A DNA stretch of 32,573 nt from a virus. The position numbers and the translations under genes are program-made. Location of the stretch: positions 1 to 32,573 of IMG/VR virus record IMGVR_UViG_3300004369_000073; one strand, written 5' to 3'. Of this stretch, positions 1-7,553 are shown piece by piece. The notes under the pieces were generated by a model. It worked only from the letters and a program-made list of their open reading frames with translations. It was not told the origin of the DNA and searched no databases. The first letter of the stretch is position 1, and each line of letters begins with the position of its first letter.

Positions 1-233
1 AGGTTGTTGTAACGCATGAAGTTGATGGTAAGACCGGGCATGACGCCGAGTTCGGTCTTCTTGACAGCAAACTGCTCAAAGCGAAGCACGGGCATCGCCT
101 GGAAAAGGATTTCCTTTGACCAGATCTGCTGGATTGCGGGTGAGAGGGTTGAGTCACTGGAGTACCCGGTCGTGGTAATGCTTCCGAGACCGGCTCCGGT
201 AACTGCACCTCCTGTGGGGGCGGGAAATGCCAT
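1..233 (-). CDS. Major capsid protein, N4-gp56-like family (N-terminal part, cut by window edge)
   Basis: The ATG lies at 233-231, behind a good ribosome site (GGAGG, 7 bases upstream), and the frame stays open to the left edge, giving about 77 N-terminal residues. The visible protein has a Gly/Thr-rich start, then SPAIQQIWSKEILFQAMPV at about residues 33-51, then RFEQFA and a stretch ending MRYNN. This pattern of helix, 'A.P.LRF..FA' and 'G.TI.F.RY' is typical of the N-arm region of N4-gp56/HK97-fold major capsid proteins. It directly follows the scaffold gene (37-base gap) and the portal, which is the usual order of head genes. The C-terminal three quarters lie outside the window, so the HK97 core cannot be checked. 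Confidence 0.8.
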   Translation of the reverse strand, partial: MAFPAPTGGAVTGAGLGSITTTGYSSDSTLSPAIQQIWSKEILFQAMPVLRFEQFAVKKTELGVMPGLTINFMRYNN

Positions 234-270
234 TGTTTATCCTCCGATGGATAGTTGTTGGATATGGGGT

Positions 271-1047
271 TTAGAACCGGCCTCGGTTAGGCCGAGCCTG
301 AAGGAGCCTCTCACGCATCTTCACGTATTGATCCATCGGCATACTGCGGATGTCATCCGCTGTCATCGTTTGGTATTCCTGTTGGTTTTCCAGTGGCCCA
401 GTGGGAGGAGCCGTTACCGGTGCCCCCCTCAAACGAGTCTGCTGACCCGCCTGTTGGATTGACTCTATAATAGCACTACTTCGGTCGCGTAGCACGGCAA
501 TAGAGTTTTCAATCTCTTCTTCATTGTTACCAGATACCAAATCCCGTAGTTCAGGGATAATGGTCTCCTGTTCATCATGGAGTCGACGCTGACGGTACGA
601 CTCCAGAGATTGTAGGTACCGCTCCTTCTCTAAGAGCGCTTCCTGTGCCTGGCGCTGTTGCTCTAGGTCATTAAAGCGGCTTTGCCACTCTTCCTCGACC
701 TGATTCAGGCGCTTATTGAATTCGTCCTCACGCTTTGTAAGGAGATCCTTCGCAGACAATTCTTCCATTTCACGCTGACGGAGAGCCTCGGCCTCGGCCT
801 TACTGCGCTCCTCAGCCTGCTTGATGGCCGCTTCACGCTCTTGAGCCAGAAGGGACAACTGTTCCTCCATGCTCTTCACGCGGGTGTCTGCGTCTTCTAG
901 ACGCTTGTACAGTTTGTCCTTTTCCTGCTGACGGACACGCTGGATGTCGTCTTCGGTAAAGAACTTACTGTCCTTTTTCGGAGCCTCATTTACATGGGCT
1001 TCTTCTACGGGTACCTGAATAGCATCAGGAGTGGGGGTATCTGACAT
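271..1047 (-). CDS. Capsid scaffolding protein
   Basis: 258 residues, highly charged and almost wholly helical by appearance. Residues about 30-200 form a long coiled coil rich in Glu, Gln, Arg and Lys, with an acidic N-terminus and a disordered Pro/Gln/Thr-rich stretch (about 205-230) before a basic C-terminal helix (about 230-258, MPMDQYVKMRERL). That architecture matches phage scaffolds, whose C-terminal helix binds the capsid subunit. The start has a GAGG ribosome site 7 bases upstream. Its position between the portal (upstream) and the major capsid gene (downstream) strongly supports the role of assembling the procapsid. No protease domain is visible. The call rests on position and coiled coil, not on a specific signature. 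Confidence 0.82.
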   Translation of the reverse strand: MSDTPTPDAIQVPVEEAHVNEAPKKDSKFFTEDDIQRVRQQEKDKLYKRLEDADTRVKSMEEQLSLLAQEREAAIKQAEERSKAEAEALRQREMEELSAKDLLTKREDEFNKRLNQVEEEWQSRFNDLEQQRQAQEALLEKERYLQSLESYRQRRLHDEQETIIPELRDLVSGNNEEEIENSIAVLRDRSSAIIESIQQAGQQTRLRGAPVTAPPTGPLENQQEYQTMTADDIRSMPMDQYVKMRERLLQARPNRGRF

Positions 1048-1100
1048 TGATTAACCTCGTTTGGTTGGGCGTTTACTAACTTAATTTAGGCGACTTCTAA

Positions 1101-2792
1101 TTATTCCTCGTCAGGTACACGGCGCTGGGCGAACCTGGCTCCGTATGCCCGTTGTACTAACTTGTTCATCGTATCTACCTCTGGGCCGCTAACAGCGGTT
1201 CCAGGCAATGGTCCACCGTCTCCGGTGTCCCCTGCGGCTGTTACATTAGCACCTCCGGCAGACACTACGCCAGCACTGCCCTCGGGGCCGGGCATAACAC
1301 CCGTCATCATCATGACTGCCTGGGTAATCTGAGCACGCAAAAGGTCAAGCGCACCCTGATCCATGGCGTCGTCACGAAGTTCTTCAAATATTTCACCCAT
1401 CTTTTCATTGGGGAATTCTTCACCCAACAAGCGTAGGGCACCACGCTTTGACTCCAGACCCAGGGCCATCTTGGACTGGACCTCGTTGAGTTTGATAAGG
1501 ACATCGACCGGAAGGGGTTCTGGCCAGTGGACCGTAGTCTGGTAAGTCAAGGGGTCAGCCGGGTCCAACTGTGTAAGTTGGTCAGGCTCTGGCACCTCAG
1601 CCAACGACGGGTTGTAGAGCAACATCTCTGGCTGGAATACCGCCGCTGTCTTAATGATTAGTTCATTAACCATCTCTAGGCCCCTAGAGAAATGAATGCG
1701 CTTCATGTTGTAGCGATTCATCAAAGGCTGATACTGGATGGCGAGGGCCACGCCAGAAGTGTTGGACACCGGCTGGAACTGTCCCAGAGCAGTTTCTGGA
1801 ACTCCTGTGATTTCGTGCATGGAACGCTTCAAGAACGTGATGTATTCCAGCGCACCAGACATGTTTCCGCGTGATTCCAGGTTGAACACCTGAGAGTCCT
1901 TTGGTAGACCAGCCCACACCTTCTTCGGGCCACGCTCCAACTGGCTGGCCTTAGCGCCTGTAATGATTGTTACGGGTGCGGCGTGGTAGTTGATGATGTC
2001 CGATACCTCGGTCATCTTTTCGTTTAGTTCACGGTTCAGGGGAATAATGTCCCAGATATCTGACTGACCCCACGGTGAGGACGAGATGGTCATATTGGGA
2101 ATATGGACAATCGGGATTTGACCAATGGGGTTGGGGTACTGGTCGATTAGTTCATCGTTGATGTACTGCTCAATGTTGTCGTCGGTCAGGATTTCAGTGA
2201 AGGTGTATACCTGACGGGTTCCCTCGGGGGCCGTACCCCAGAATCGATACTTTAGTTTGAATCGAAGTAGACGGTTACGGTCGTGTGGGTGGTACTCAGG
2301 GAAGCAGTGCGCTGGGTTGAGTGGGATAACGCGGATACGCCCTTCATGGGGAATACCGAGAGAATCCATATATGGGTCTTCATACGCGATCTTGACAAAG
2401 CAATCCCCGGTAACGCCCGCTAACTGACCCATTTCCCACATCACATGTTGCTTACTGTTGTGCTGTTCCCATACCTTGTGAAGCAGGTGGGGAATGATGG
2501 CCCCATTTTGCTCGGGCACCTTCCACTGGATACCCTTACCAAAGCAGAAGTTCGTGATGTAATCCGACATTGTGCGGACGTAATTCATGGTCACATTGTT
2601 TTCGCCCATCTCGCGACGGTACGACCAGTGGTGACCCAGGTACCAGGCCCAGCAAGAGGAATAGCGGTTTAGGCGAGGACCATGGACTTCAAACTCTTCG
2701 TCCGCCAACTCCACCAAGCCCAGGGGCGAGATGGCAACAGTTAGGTCACTTGATGACGCACGGTAACTTGGTGACCAGAAATCAATAGGCAT
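1101..2792 (-). CDS. Portal protein
   Basis: 563 residues, a normal portal length. Portal-like features include an N-terminal region with YVRTMSDYITNFCFGKG (about 69-85), a mid-region helix with NEKMTEVSDIINYHAAPV, and the segment GVPETALGQFQPVSNTSG (about 342-359) followed by a long helix ending in QYQPLMNRYNMKR, as in the stem and tunnel-loop area of portal proteins. The C-terminal 80 residues are Gly/Ala/Met-rich and probably disordered. The portal forms the dodecameric vertex through which DNA is packaged and ejected. The gene precedes scaffold and capsid in the same operon. A ribosome site (AGGGTG) sits 6-7 bases before the ATG. Confidence 0.88.
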   Translation of the reverse strand: MPIDFWSPSYRASSSDLTVAISPLGLVELADEEFEVHGPRLNRYSSCWAWYLGHHWSYRREMGENNVTMNYVRTMSDYITNFCFGKGIQWKVPEQNGAIIPHLLHKVWEQHNSKQHVMWEMGQLAGVTGDCFVKIAYEDPYMDSLGIPHEGRIRVIPLNPAHCFPEYHPHDRNRLLRFKLKYRFWGTAPEGTRQVYTFTEILTDDNIEQYINDELIDQYPNPIGQIPIVHIPNMTISSSPWGQSDIWDIIPLNRELNEKMTEVSDIINYHAAPVTIITGAKASQLERGPKKVWAGLPKDSQVFNLESRGNMSGALEYITFLKRSMHEITGVPETALGQFQPVSNTSGVALAIQYQPLMNRYNMKRIHFSRGLEMVNELIIKTAAVFQPEMLLYNPSLAEVPEPDQLTQLDPADPLTYQTTVHWPEPLPVDVLIKLNEVQSKMALGLESKRGALRLLGEEFPNEKMGEIFEELRDDAMDQGALDLLRAQITQAVMMMTGVMPGPEGSAGVVSAGGANVTAAGDTGDGGPLPGTAVSGPEVDTMNKLVQRAYGARFAQRRVPDEE

Positions 2793-2816
2793 GCAAACAC
2801 CCTACGTGTAGACGAA

Positions 2817-3125
2817 TTACTTATTTATATTAGCAGGTACCGGGATCACTGTAATGGATTCTATCCACTTGTCAGGAATGTGCACCGGGTTACTCAGCGC
2901 CAAGTCATCATCGTCATAGAGGTATGTTGACACAACGGTGATGTAACCGTCCATGAAGCCGGGTACCAACCACCCAGTTGTTACTGGCTTAGCGGCTTCT
3001 GGCTGGTACTCCTTAGGGTCAAACCAACCATTAGGACCATCAAAAGCATCAACCCATTTGACAACCACCAACTCAAATGAACTTTGTGTATGCTTTTTCT
3101 TGGCCATACGCCAATGATACGTCAT
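2817..3125 (-). CDS. Hypothetical protein between metallophosphoesterase and portal
   Basis: 102 residues if started at the ATG at 3125, whose A-T-G-A junction overlaps the stop of the upstream metallophosphoesterase. A second ATG at 3107 (MAKKKHTQSS) would give 96 residues and is also plausible. The protein is a compact alpha/beta sequence with several Trp and Asp residues (VVVKWVDAFDGPNGW, YDDDDLA) and no membrane segment or cysteine. I do not recognise a named family. Small proteins of this style, starting with a beta strand containing 'V.W.D', are common in phage packaging regions. Location suggests a packaging or head role, but this is inference. Confidence 0.7.
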   Translation of the reverse strand: MTYHWRMAKKKHTQSSFELVVVKWVDAFDGPNGWFDPKEYQPEAAKPVTTGWLVPGFMDGYITVVSTYLYDDDDLALSNPVHIPDKWIESITVIPVPANINK

Positions 3126-4273
3126 TCAGCAGTGTATTCGTTGCCCCGCCAGATAGCCCGGCCATTGCGGATTTGTACAATCTCCTTCGACCAGGACCCG
3201 TCCGGCATAACTGTAACTATGCCGACTCCTTGTTGCCAGTTTTCCCACCGCTTCACAGGTCGTCCTGTGATCGTTGTACCACCCTTGGTGGAGGGTATAC
3301 TGCCGTCAACACGAGACAAACACCCTGGTGACCAGGCATTTACTGTTACTGGCTCACCATCGACCTCAAAGGTCTCGTAGTGATCCTGTATACGATGTAT
3401 ATGACCCTGGACCATCGACTGACGCTCGTTCTTGGCGACCGCTGACACGGTCAGACGCTCTCCGTGTACAGCGTATAGTGGGGTCTGGTGTTCCCCACCC
3501 TGAGCCAACTTGACACGCCCTGCCGGGTAACCATCGTGGTACTTAACACCAAGATCCTCCAGACGCAAGAGTGATTGTAGAGAGAGTACCGGCCACTCCT
3601 CGGGAGCGTTCGCCCGTCGAAGACGTAACGCCGCCATAGCGTTCTTGGTGATCGCAATCGGCAGGCGGTTATCGTGGTTACCTTCCATCATGTGAAGTTC
3701 ACACCCGATGGGGGCCTCGGCCTTCTGCTCAGCCAGATACTGATGCGTACGGTCAATGGTGGGCTGAGTCGTCATGACGAACTCGGGGCTGACCAAGAAC
3801 TTGGACGACCACTCTGGGAAGTCACAGGTGTCCCCCAGGTTGACGATCATTGATGGCTTGGTATCACGCAAGATCTGAAGGGATACGTTGATGGCTACCT
3901 CGTCGTGGAATGGGTCCAAAGTCCCATCCTCATAACGGCGGTATCCGATCTGCGGATCGGGGGCGATAAAGATGACCTGCTCGCCACGCTTAGAGTTCGG
4001 TTTGACCGTCGGCTTGACGATGGTCGGTTTACACGGCTGTACCACGGGCCACTCTGGACCCGTTTCCCAAGATGGGGAAAACGCAATGGCTGTGAGATCA
4101 TGGATCTCTGCCTCACCGTCTTCGTTCTTGGTGATGGTCTGATACAGCGAAACCTTCTGGACCGTACCAATATCGTTGACATCAATATTGTGGCGATCCA
4201 GCAGTTCGGCTAGACGGCCTAGTTTATGGCGCGGGTTATCGGAGTTTTCTAAGTCTTTGCTGAGGTCACTCAC
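3122..4273 (-). CDS. Calcineurin-like metallophosphoesterase
   Basis: 383 residues from a GTG start (4273) with a GGGGAAG ribosome site; it overlaps the upstream HTH gene by 8 bases. All metal-binding motifs of the calcineurin superfamily are present in order: D106-P-Q108, GDTCD at 147-151, GNHD at 198-201, H270 in YAVHGE, and GHIH at 290-293. It should bind a di-metal centre and hydrolyse phosphomono- or diesters; the substrate is unknown. The first ~95 residues precede the enzyme fold and contain a helical segment (HKLGRLAELLDRHNID), possibly a DNA-binding or partner domain. Lying between the HTH protein and the portal, it may process DNA or nucleotides during packaging or late infection (inference). 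Confidence 0.9.
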   Translation of the reverse strand: MSDLSKDLENSDNPRHKLGRLAELLDRHNIDVNDIGTVQKVSLYQTITKNEDGEAEIHDLTAIAFSPSWETGPEWPVVQPCKPTIVKPTVKPNSKRGEQVIFIAPDPQIGYRRYEDGTLDPFHDEVAINVSLQILRDTKPSMIVNLGDTCDFPEWSSKFLVSPEFVMTTQPTIDRTHQYLAEQKAEAPIGCELHMMEGNHDNRLPIAITKNAMAALRLRRANAPEEWPVLSLQSLLRLEDLGVKYHDGYPAGRVKLAQGGEHQTPLYAVHGERLTVSAVAKNERQSMVQGHIHRIQDHYETFEVDGEPVTVNAWSPGCLSRVDGSIPSTKGGTTITGRPVKRWENWQQGVGIVTVMPDGSWSKEIVQIRNGRAIWRGNEYTAE

Positions 4274-4538
4274 AACTGCACTTCCCCGTCATATGCCGAG
4301 CAATAGTGCTGGAACTAATTGCGTAACCGTTCTTCTTCAGAACTTCGGACAGCCATGAGTACGAATACACCTTGGCTCGACCTGCACCAGTATCATTCTT
4401 GATGCGCTCAAGGGCCGCATCTACTGCGGTTTGCTCCTTATCACCTAGTGCCTGGTAGATGCGGGTGAACCCACACTCCATCCTGACGTTCGATGGTTCG
4501 CGCATGAGGAGGTCATCGACCAACCCGCCTTCGGACAT
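4266..4538 (-). CDS. Small helix-turn-helix protein, possible small terminase-like
   Basis: 90 residues. The C-terminal half contains a probable helix-turn-helix, WLSEVLKKNGYAISSSTIARH (about 63-83), ending in the short tail MTGKCSCE. HTH proteins with this 'RH..G.C.C' ending occur in actinobacteriophage packaging regions, where some are annotated as small terminase or simply HTH proteins. The N-terminal part (about 20-55) is helical. The ribosome site TAGGAG is embedded in an inverted repeat just upstream (4547-4561). The large terminase is 3 kb upstream in the same operon, so a role in DNA recognition for packaging is possible but not shown. It could instead be a late regulator. Confidence 0.65.
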   Translation of the reverse strand: MSEGGLVDDLLMREPSNVRMECGFTRIYQALGDKEQTAVDAALERIKNDTGAGRAKVYSYSWLSEVLKKNGYAISSSTIARHMTGKCSCE

Positions 4539-4546
4539 GTGGTACT

Positions 4547-4561
4547 CCTATCATGATAAGG
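4547..4561 (-). promoter_or_regulatory. Near-perfect inverted repeat overlapping a ribosome binding site
   Basis: The 15-base sequence CCTTATCATGATAGG (minus strand) is palindromic except for one central offset. It lies in the gap before the HTH gene and contains the AGG of that gene's ribosome site. It could be an operator for the downstream HTH protein or an RNA hairpin hiding the ribosome site. Only the sequence symmetry is seen. Confidence 0.35.
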
Positions 4562-4562
4562 A

Positions 4563-4724
4563 TTACGCCGCGGTTGCGTTCCTACCATTATAAGAGTTTT
4601 TGACGGAGTTGGCAAGTGTATTTAGTGACTGAATTACTTGAACGAGTTCGCGCTCCTCATCATGACCACGAGGGGCAACGCGGGAAAGGAAATACAAGGC
4701 GACCTGTGCCTCAGATGGTGACAT
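4563..4724 (-). CDS. Small hypothetical protein
   Basis: 53 residues, starting at the ATG at 4724, chosen because AGGAGG lies 5 bases upstream; longer in-frame extension lacks such a site. The sequence (MSPSEAQVALYFLSRVAPRG...) is helical with an acidic middle (HDEERELVQVIQ) and a polar Asn-rich C-terminus. No family recognised. It sits between a 269-residue protein and the HTH gene, with a 63-base gap from the former. The position is reminiscent of small accessory packaging proteins, but nothing in the sequence proves this. Confidence 0.6.
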   Translation of the reverse strand: MSPSEAQVALYFLSRVAPRGHDEERELVQVIQSLNTLANSVKNSYNGRNATAA

Positions 4725-4787
4725 CGTGTCCTCCTGATTATCTACGGAACACGACTTTATCAGAGGCGTCAAATACTTCGATACACC

Positions 4788-5597
4788 TCAGCGGGCTGGT
4801 TTGCGCGTTTTACGGAGTTGGGAGAGAGATTCTTTGACGTACTGCCCAGCACCCTTAACTTTGGCTGGCTTTTCAGTCAAACCCAGGCTCTGGGCGACAC
4901 CTTCGGAATGCACTTCTACTACTTCCTTTAGACCAGGTGTGATGCGTACACGTCGACGACCAGTGGCCGCTTGTACACCTAGGTCTTCAACTTGTGGGTC
5001 ATACCCAAGGGGACCGTGGTATTGGTCCTTCTGAAGATGGTGGGGGATGTTGATGTCACCCTCGTAACCCTTACGACCAAGGTTGCCAATAGCGGCCTGG
5101 TTGCTCTCAACACCGATGTGCATCGCTGATTTCAGACCCTCGGGGGTGCGCGGAGACAACACTGATACGTCCATACCTACGATCCCGGTATCCGGGTCTC
5201 GCCATCCGCCGATACCCATGCTAGATCCACGGGTAGCAAGGGCCGGGTTCTCCATGTTAAACCGTCGAATCTGGTTCGCCGCTGGCTCATTACCCGTTAC
5301 AGCGACCTCCGCCGCGCGGCCAGTATCTGGGGCAAACCCAACAGAAAATACATCGCGGGCAGGTCGCCCTACCCCTGGGCCAGTGGTCCGAACAGTAAAG
5401 CCTTCTCCGGCAACATCAGCGGTTGACTGAACTTCCTCGGGAGTCAACTCACCCCTAAGTAACCCGGGGCGGTCGCTCTTCCGTGCAGATGAAGATGGGT
5501 ACGCATGGGGGCTTGCCATACGGGCCTCAGAGTAATACGGGTCGTTCTGCTTCCCGGTGATTCCTTCGTAGGCTTTGCGGTATCGAGATTTAGCCAT
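4788..5597 (-). CDS. Hypothetical protein, probable virion-associated
   Basis: 269 residues, basic at both ends (MAKSRYRKAYEG; SQLRKTRKPAR) and Gly/Pro-rich in the middle. No transmembrane segment, no recognised motif. Residues about 140-205 contain DVSVLSPRTPEGLKSAMHIGV and HHLQKDQYHGPLGYDP, which resemble phrasing seen in other proteins of this window (HEQ, GHLS) only in composition. The start has AGGAG 7-8 bases upstream. It follows the 428-residue gene after 9 bases, so the two are probably made together. Position between terminase and portal suggests a structural or ejected virion protein (inference). Confidence 0.65.
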   Translation of the reverse strand: MAKSRYRKAYEGITGKQNDPYYSEARMASPHAYPSSSARKSDRPGLLRGELTPEEVQSTADVAGEGFTVRTTGPGVGRPARDVFSVGFAPDTGRAAEVAVTGNEPAANQIRRFNMENPALATRGSSMGIGGWRDPDTGIVGMDVSVLSPRTPEGLKSAMHIGVESNQAAIGNLGRKGYEGDINIPHHLQKDQYHGPLGYDPQVEDLGVQAATGRRRVRITPGLKEVVEVHSEGVAQSLGLTEKPAKVKGAGQYVKESLSQLRKTRKPAR

Positions 5598-5606
5598 GGC
5601 CGTCTC

Positions 5607-6893
5607 CTAGAACAGTGTAGGTTGCTTCTTAACTCGTGGTTGCTTCGGCTCTTTTGGGGCGTTGTGCTGTGTCTGCCATTCGGTCCAGGTAACTGGTTGT
5701 ATACCAATACCAGCCGTGGGGGCTTCTGTGACATCACCCTCATTAGTAAAACTGGTATGAGCAAAATGCTCTGCCGCTTTACGTGTAGCCTGCTCATGGA
5801 ATGAGTGTGCCATTTCGCCTGGAGACATGTCGGCTGGCAACTTCCCAGCCCTACCCTTAGTAGGGGTGGCAATATCCTGTGCTTTTCGTGCTGGAGCACC
5901 CTTCTTGCCCTTTTGACTCGCAACCTCTGCGGATAGCGCATGACCAATGTAGTCCTCTACGGAAATATTGGCCGATTTGCTGGGGTCAAACCCAGAGACT
6001 TCGGAAGCAGAGAATAAGTGCCCCTGTTGCCATTTTGTACCTTCGGCGTCAACTGACCGGTCGTTTGCCCGACGCCAGAAGACCTCTTTGTTATAGGCGG
6101 ATTCGCTGGGGTCAGCAAGGTGTGTTTGGGTTACGTAGTTATGGATCTTTGGGCCATCCTTGATGACCTGATCAAAGTCAGCCCCACGTGCTAAATCTAC
6201 TGCGCGGGCTGAGGCAAGACGACCACTAGAGTCCAACGTCGCTGACGTAACCGCGCGGTCTAGTGATCTACTCCCACCTGTTTGCTTTACGACATCGGTT
6301 TCAGCACGACCGAGCATGGCGACTTGTTCCCCGCTGAGATGACCAATCCGATGTGTACCTTTTGGAACTTCGACCTTACCCCCACTAACAGTGTTGGCCG
6401 CTTCAGACATACGGGGGGTTACATCAACCGTCTCATCGGGGTGGGATGCAATCCATCCAGCAGACCGTGCCGCCCGCAATTCGTGGGTCGGCTTGTTTCT
6501 AATGCTCAATGGACCTGTTGCGTTTATAACACGCCCCACCGACACGGGGTCGGTTGCCTTTTCATTGGCCTTTTCCGTTACCTGACGTACATCCGCCTGG
6601 TGCTGGTCGTACCAGCCAATCCCTGCTGGTACACCGTTTCCTGACCGAGAAATAGCGTCCTCGACGTATTTAATGCGGGTGGCTACGGCGTCTTCCATTT
6701 TAATTGGGTGACCGTAAGCACGGCGACCGGCGTCAGCCATTCGGCTAGCGATAGCGCCCTGTGTTTTCTTGGTCTGGTCGCTGAAACTTGGTGCTGGCGA
6801 GGGAGTCATATCCCCAGGAGAGGCCACGCTTGGCATGGGGCCACGGCGAACCGTGGGCTGAGGCTTAGGTGCCTTATTTTTCTTCGTAGCCAT
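5607..6893 (-). CDS. Hypothetical protein, probable internal or structural virion protein
   Basis: 428 residues. The N-terminus is very basic and Pro-rich (MATKKNKAPKPQPTVRRGP) and the C-terminus again basic (KEPKQPRVKKQPTLF), with a mostly helical middle containing HRIGHLSGEQVAMLGRAETD (about 182-201) and ARKAQDIATPTKGRAGKLPA. No membrane segment and no known catalytic motif. The ATG overlaps the stop of the upstream Cys-rich gene (TAATG), indicating coupling. Such basic-ended helical proteins near terminase and portal genes are often packaged or ejected with DNA; that is inference here. Confidence 0.65.
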   Translation of the reverse strand: MATKKNKAPKPQPTVRRGPMPSVASPGDMTPSPAPSFSDQTKKTQGAIASRMADAGRRAYGHPIKMEDAVATRIKYVEDAISRSGNGVPAGIGWYDQHQADVRQVTEKANEKATDPVSVGRVINATGPLSIRNKPTHELRAARSAGWIASHPDETVDVTPRMSEAANTVSGGKVEVPKGTHRIGHLSGEQVAMLGRAETDVVKQTGGSRSLDRAVTSATLDSSGRLASARAVDLARGADFDQVIKDGPKIHNYVTQTHLADPSESAYNKEVFWRRANDRSVDAEGTKWQQGHLFSASEVSGFDPSKSANISVEDYIGHALSAEVASQKGKKGAPARKAQDIATPTKGRAGKLPADMSPGEMAHSFHEQATRKAAEHFAHTSFTNEGDVTEAPTAGIGIQPVTWTEWQTQHNAPKEPKQPRVKKQPTLF

Positions 6894-7087
6894 TACTTAT
6901 CTCCCCGACAGGACTTAGCGGCTCCATAGAATCCGCAGACACGACAACTACACGACCTGCCATGTGCCATGCCATATACCGGGGCGATAGGAAGGTCTTC
7001 GGTCGTAGTTACATCAGAGGGTGGGGCAACATCCGTTACCCCACCCTCCGCACTACTGGCGACACCTGACCCAGCGTCAGGTCCCAT
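6893..7087 (-). CDS. Small Cys-rich hypothetical protein
   Basis: 64 residues. The first ~40 are low-complexity (Gly, Ser, Thr, Val, Pro), followed by a cluster RSCSCRVCGFYGAAKSC with four cysteines in a C-x-C-x2-C...C arrangement (about residues 46-60) that could bind one metal ion. It starts 2 bases after the stop of the 133-residue gene and its stop overlaps the next ATG, so it is part of one translational chain. No family recognised. The flexible N-terminus and Cys knot might mediate protein contact in the virion; this is speculation. Confidence 0.6.
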   Translation of the reverse strand: MGPDAGSGVASSAEGGVTDVAPPSDVTTTEDLPIAPVYGMAHGRSCSCRVCGFYGAAKSCRGDK

Positions 7088-7089
7088 TA

Positions 7090-7491
7090 TCAGCCGCTGA
7101 CGCGAGTAGCGGCGGGGCGATTCATGCGAGCGCCCGAGTTGTATGCGTACTCAAACGTCGGCATACCGTCGCCAGACATAGAGCCTTGTACGAAGTCACC
7201 GAGCATGGCAGGGGCCTCGACCCACGAGGCCGAGCCGACATGGGCGCGCTCTGCCATGGTCTGCTCTGGGTACTTGTAGAACATCTCGGGGTTGTTGTGG
7301 TTCATACGCATCGGTGATGGTGCAGTGTCAGCGTACGCGCCCTGACCGAAATCACGGGGGACATCAGTATCAGTTGCTACACCTTCAAAGAAGCGCTTTG
7401 GTCCACGGTTCATCGGGATGCTCGGAGCCATGCCTCGCTCAAAGACGTTAGGCGAGCGCTCTGGGAACATCGGGTTGGGGGCCACGTTCAT
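7090..7491 (-). CDS. Pro/Met-rich hypothetical structural protein
   Basis: 133 residues, rich in Pro, Met, Asn and Arg and largely without predicted secondary structure (MNVAPNPMFPERSPNVFERG; PSPMRMNHNNPEMFYKYPEQ). The C-terminus (MSGDGMPTFEYAYNSGARMNR) is slightly more ordered. A strong ribosome site (AGGAGG) precedes the ATG. It is the first gene after the large terminase in transcription order, 62 bases downstream. The composition suggests an extended protein that wraps other virion proteins; no database family is recalled with certainty. Confidence 0.65.
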   Translation of the reverse strand: MNVAPNPMFPERSPNVFERGMAPSIPMNRGPKRFFEGVATDTDVPRDFGQGAYADTAPSPMRMNHNNPEMFYKYPEQTMAERAHVGSASWVEAPAMLGDFVQGSMSGDGMPTFEYAYNSGARMNRPAATRVSG

Positions 7492-7553
7492 AAAGTAATC
7501 CTCCTGATGGGAGTTGTCGTTACATAAAGATTAGCACTTTTTTGTAGACTGTA

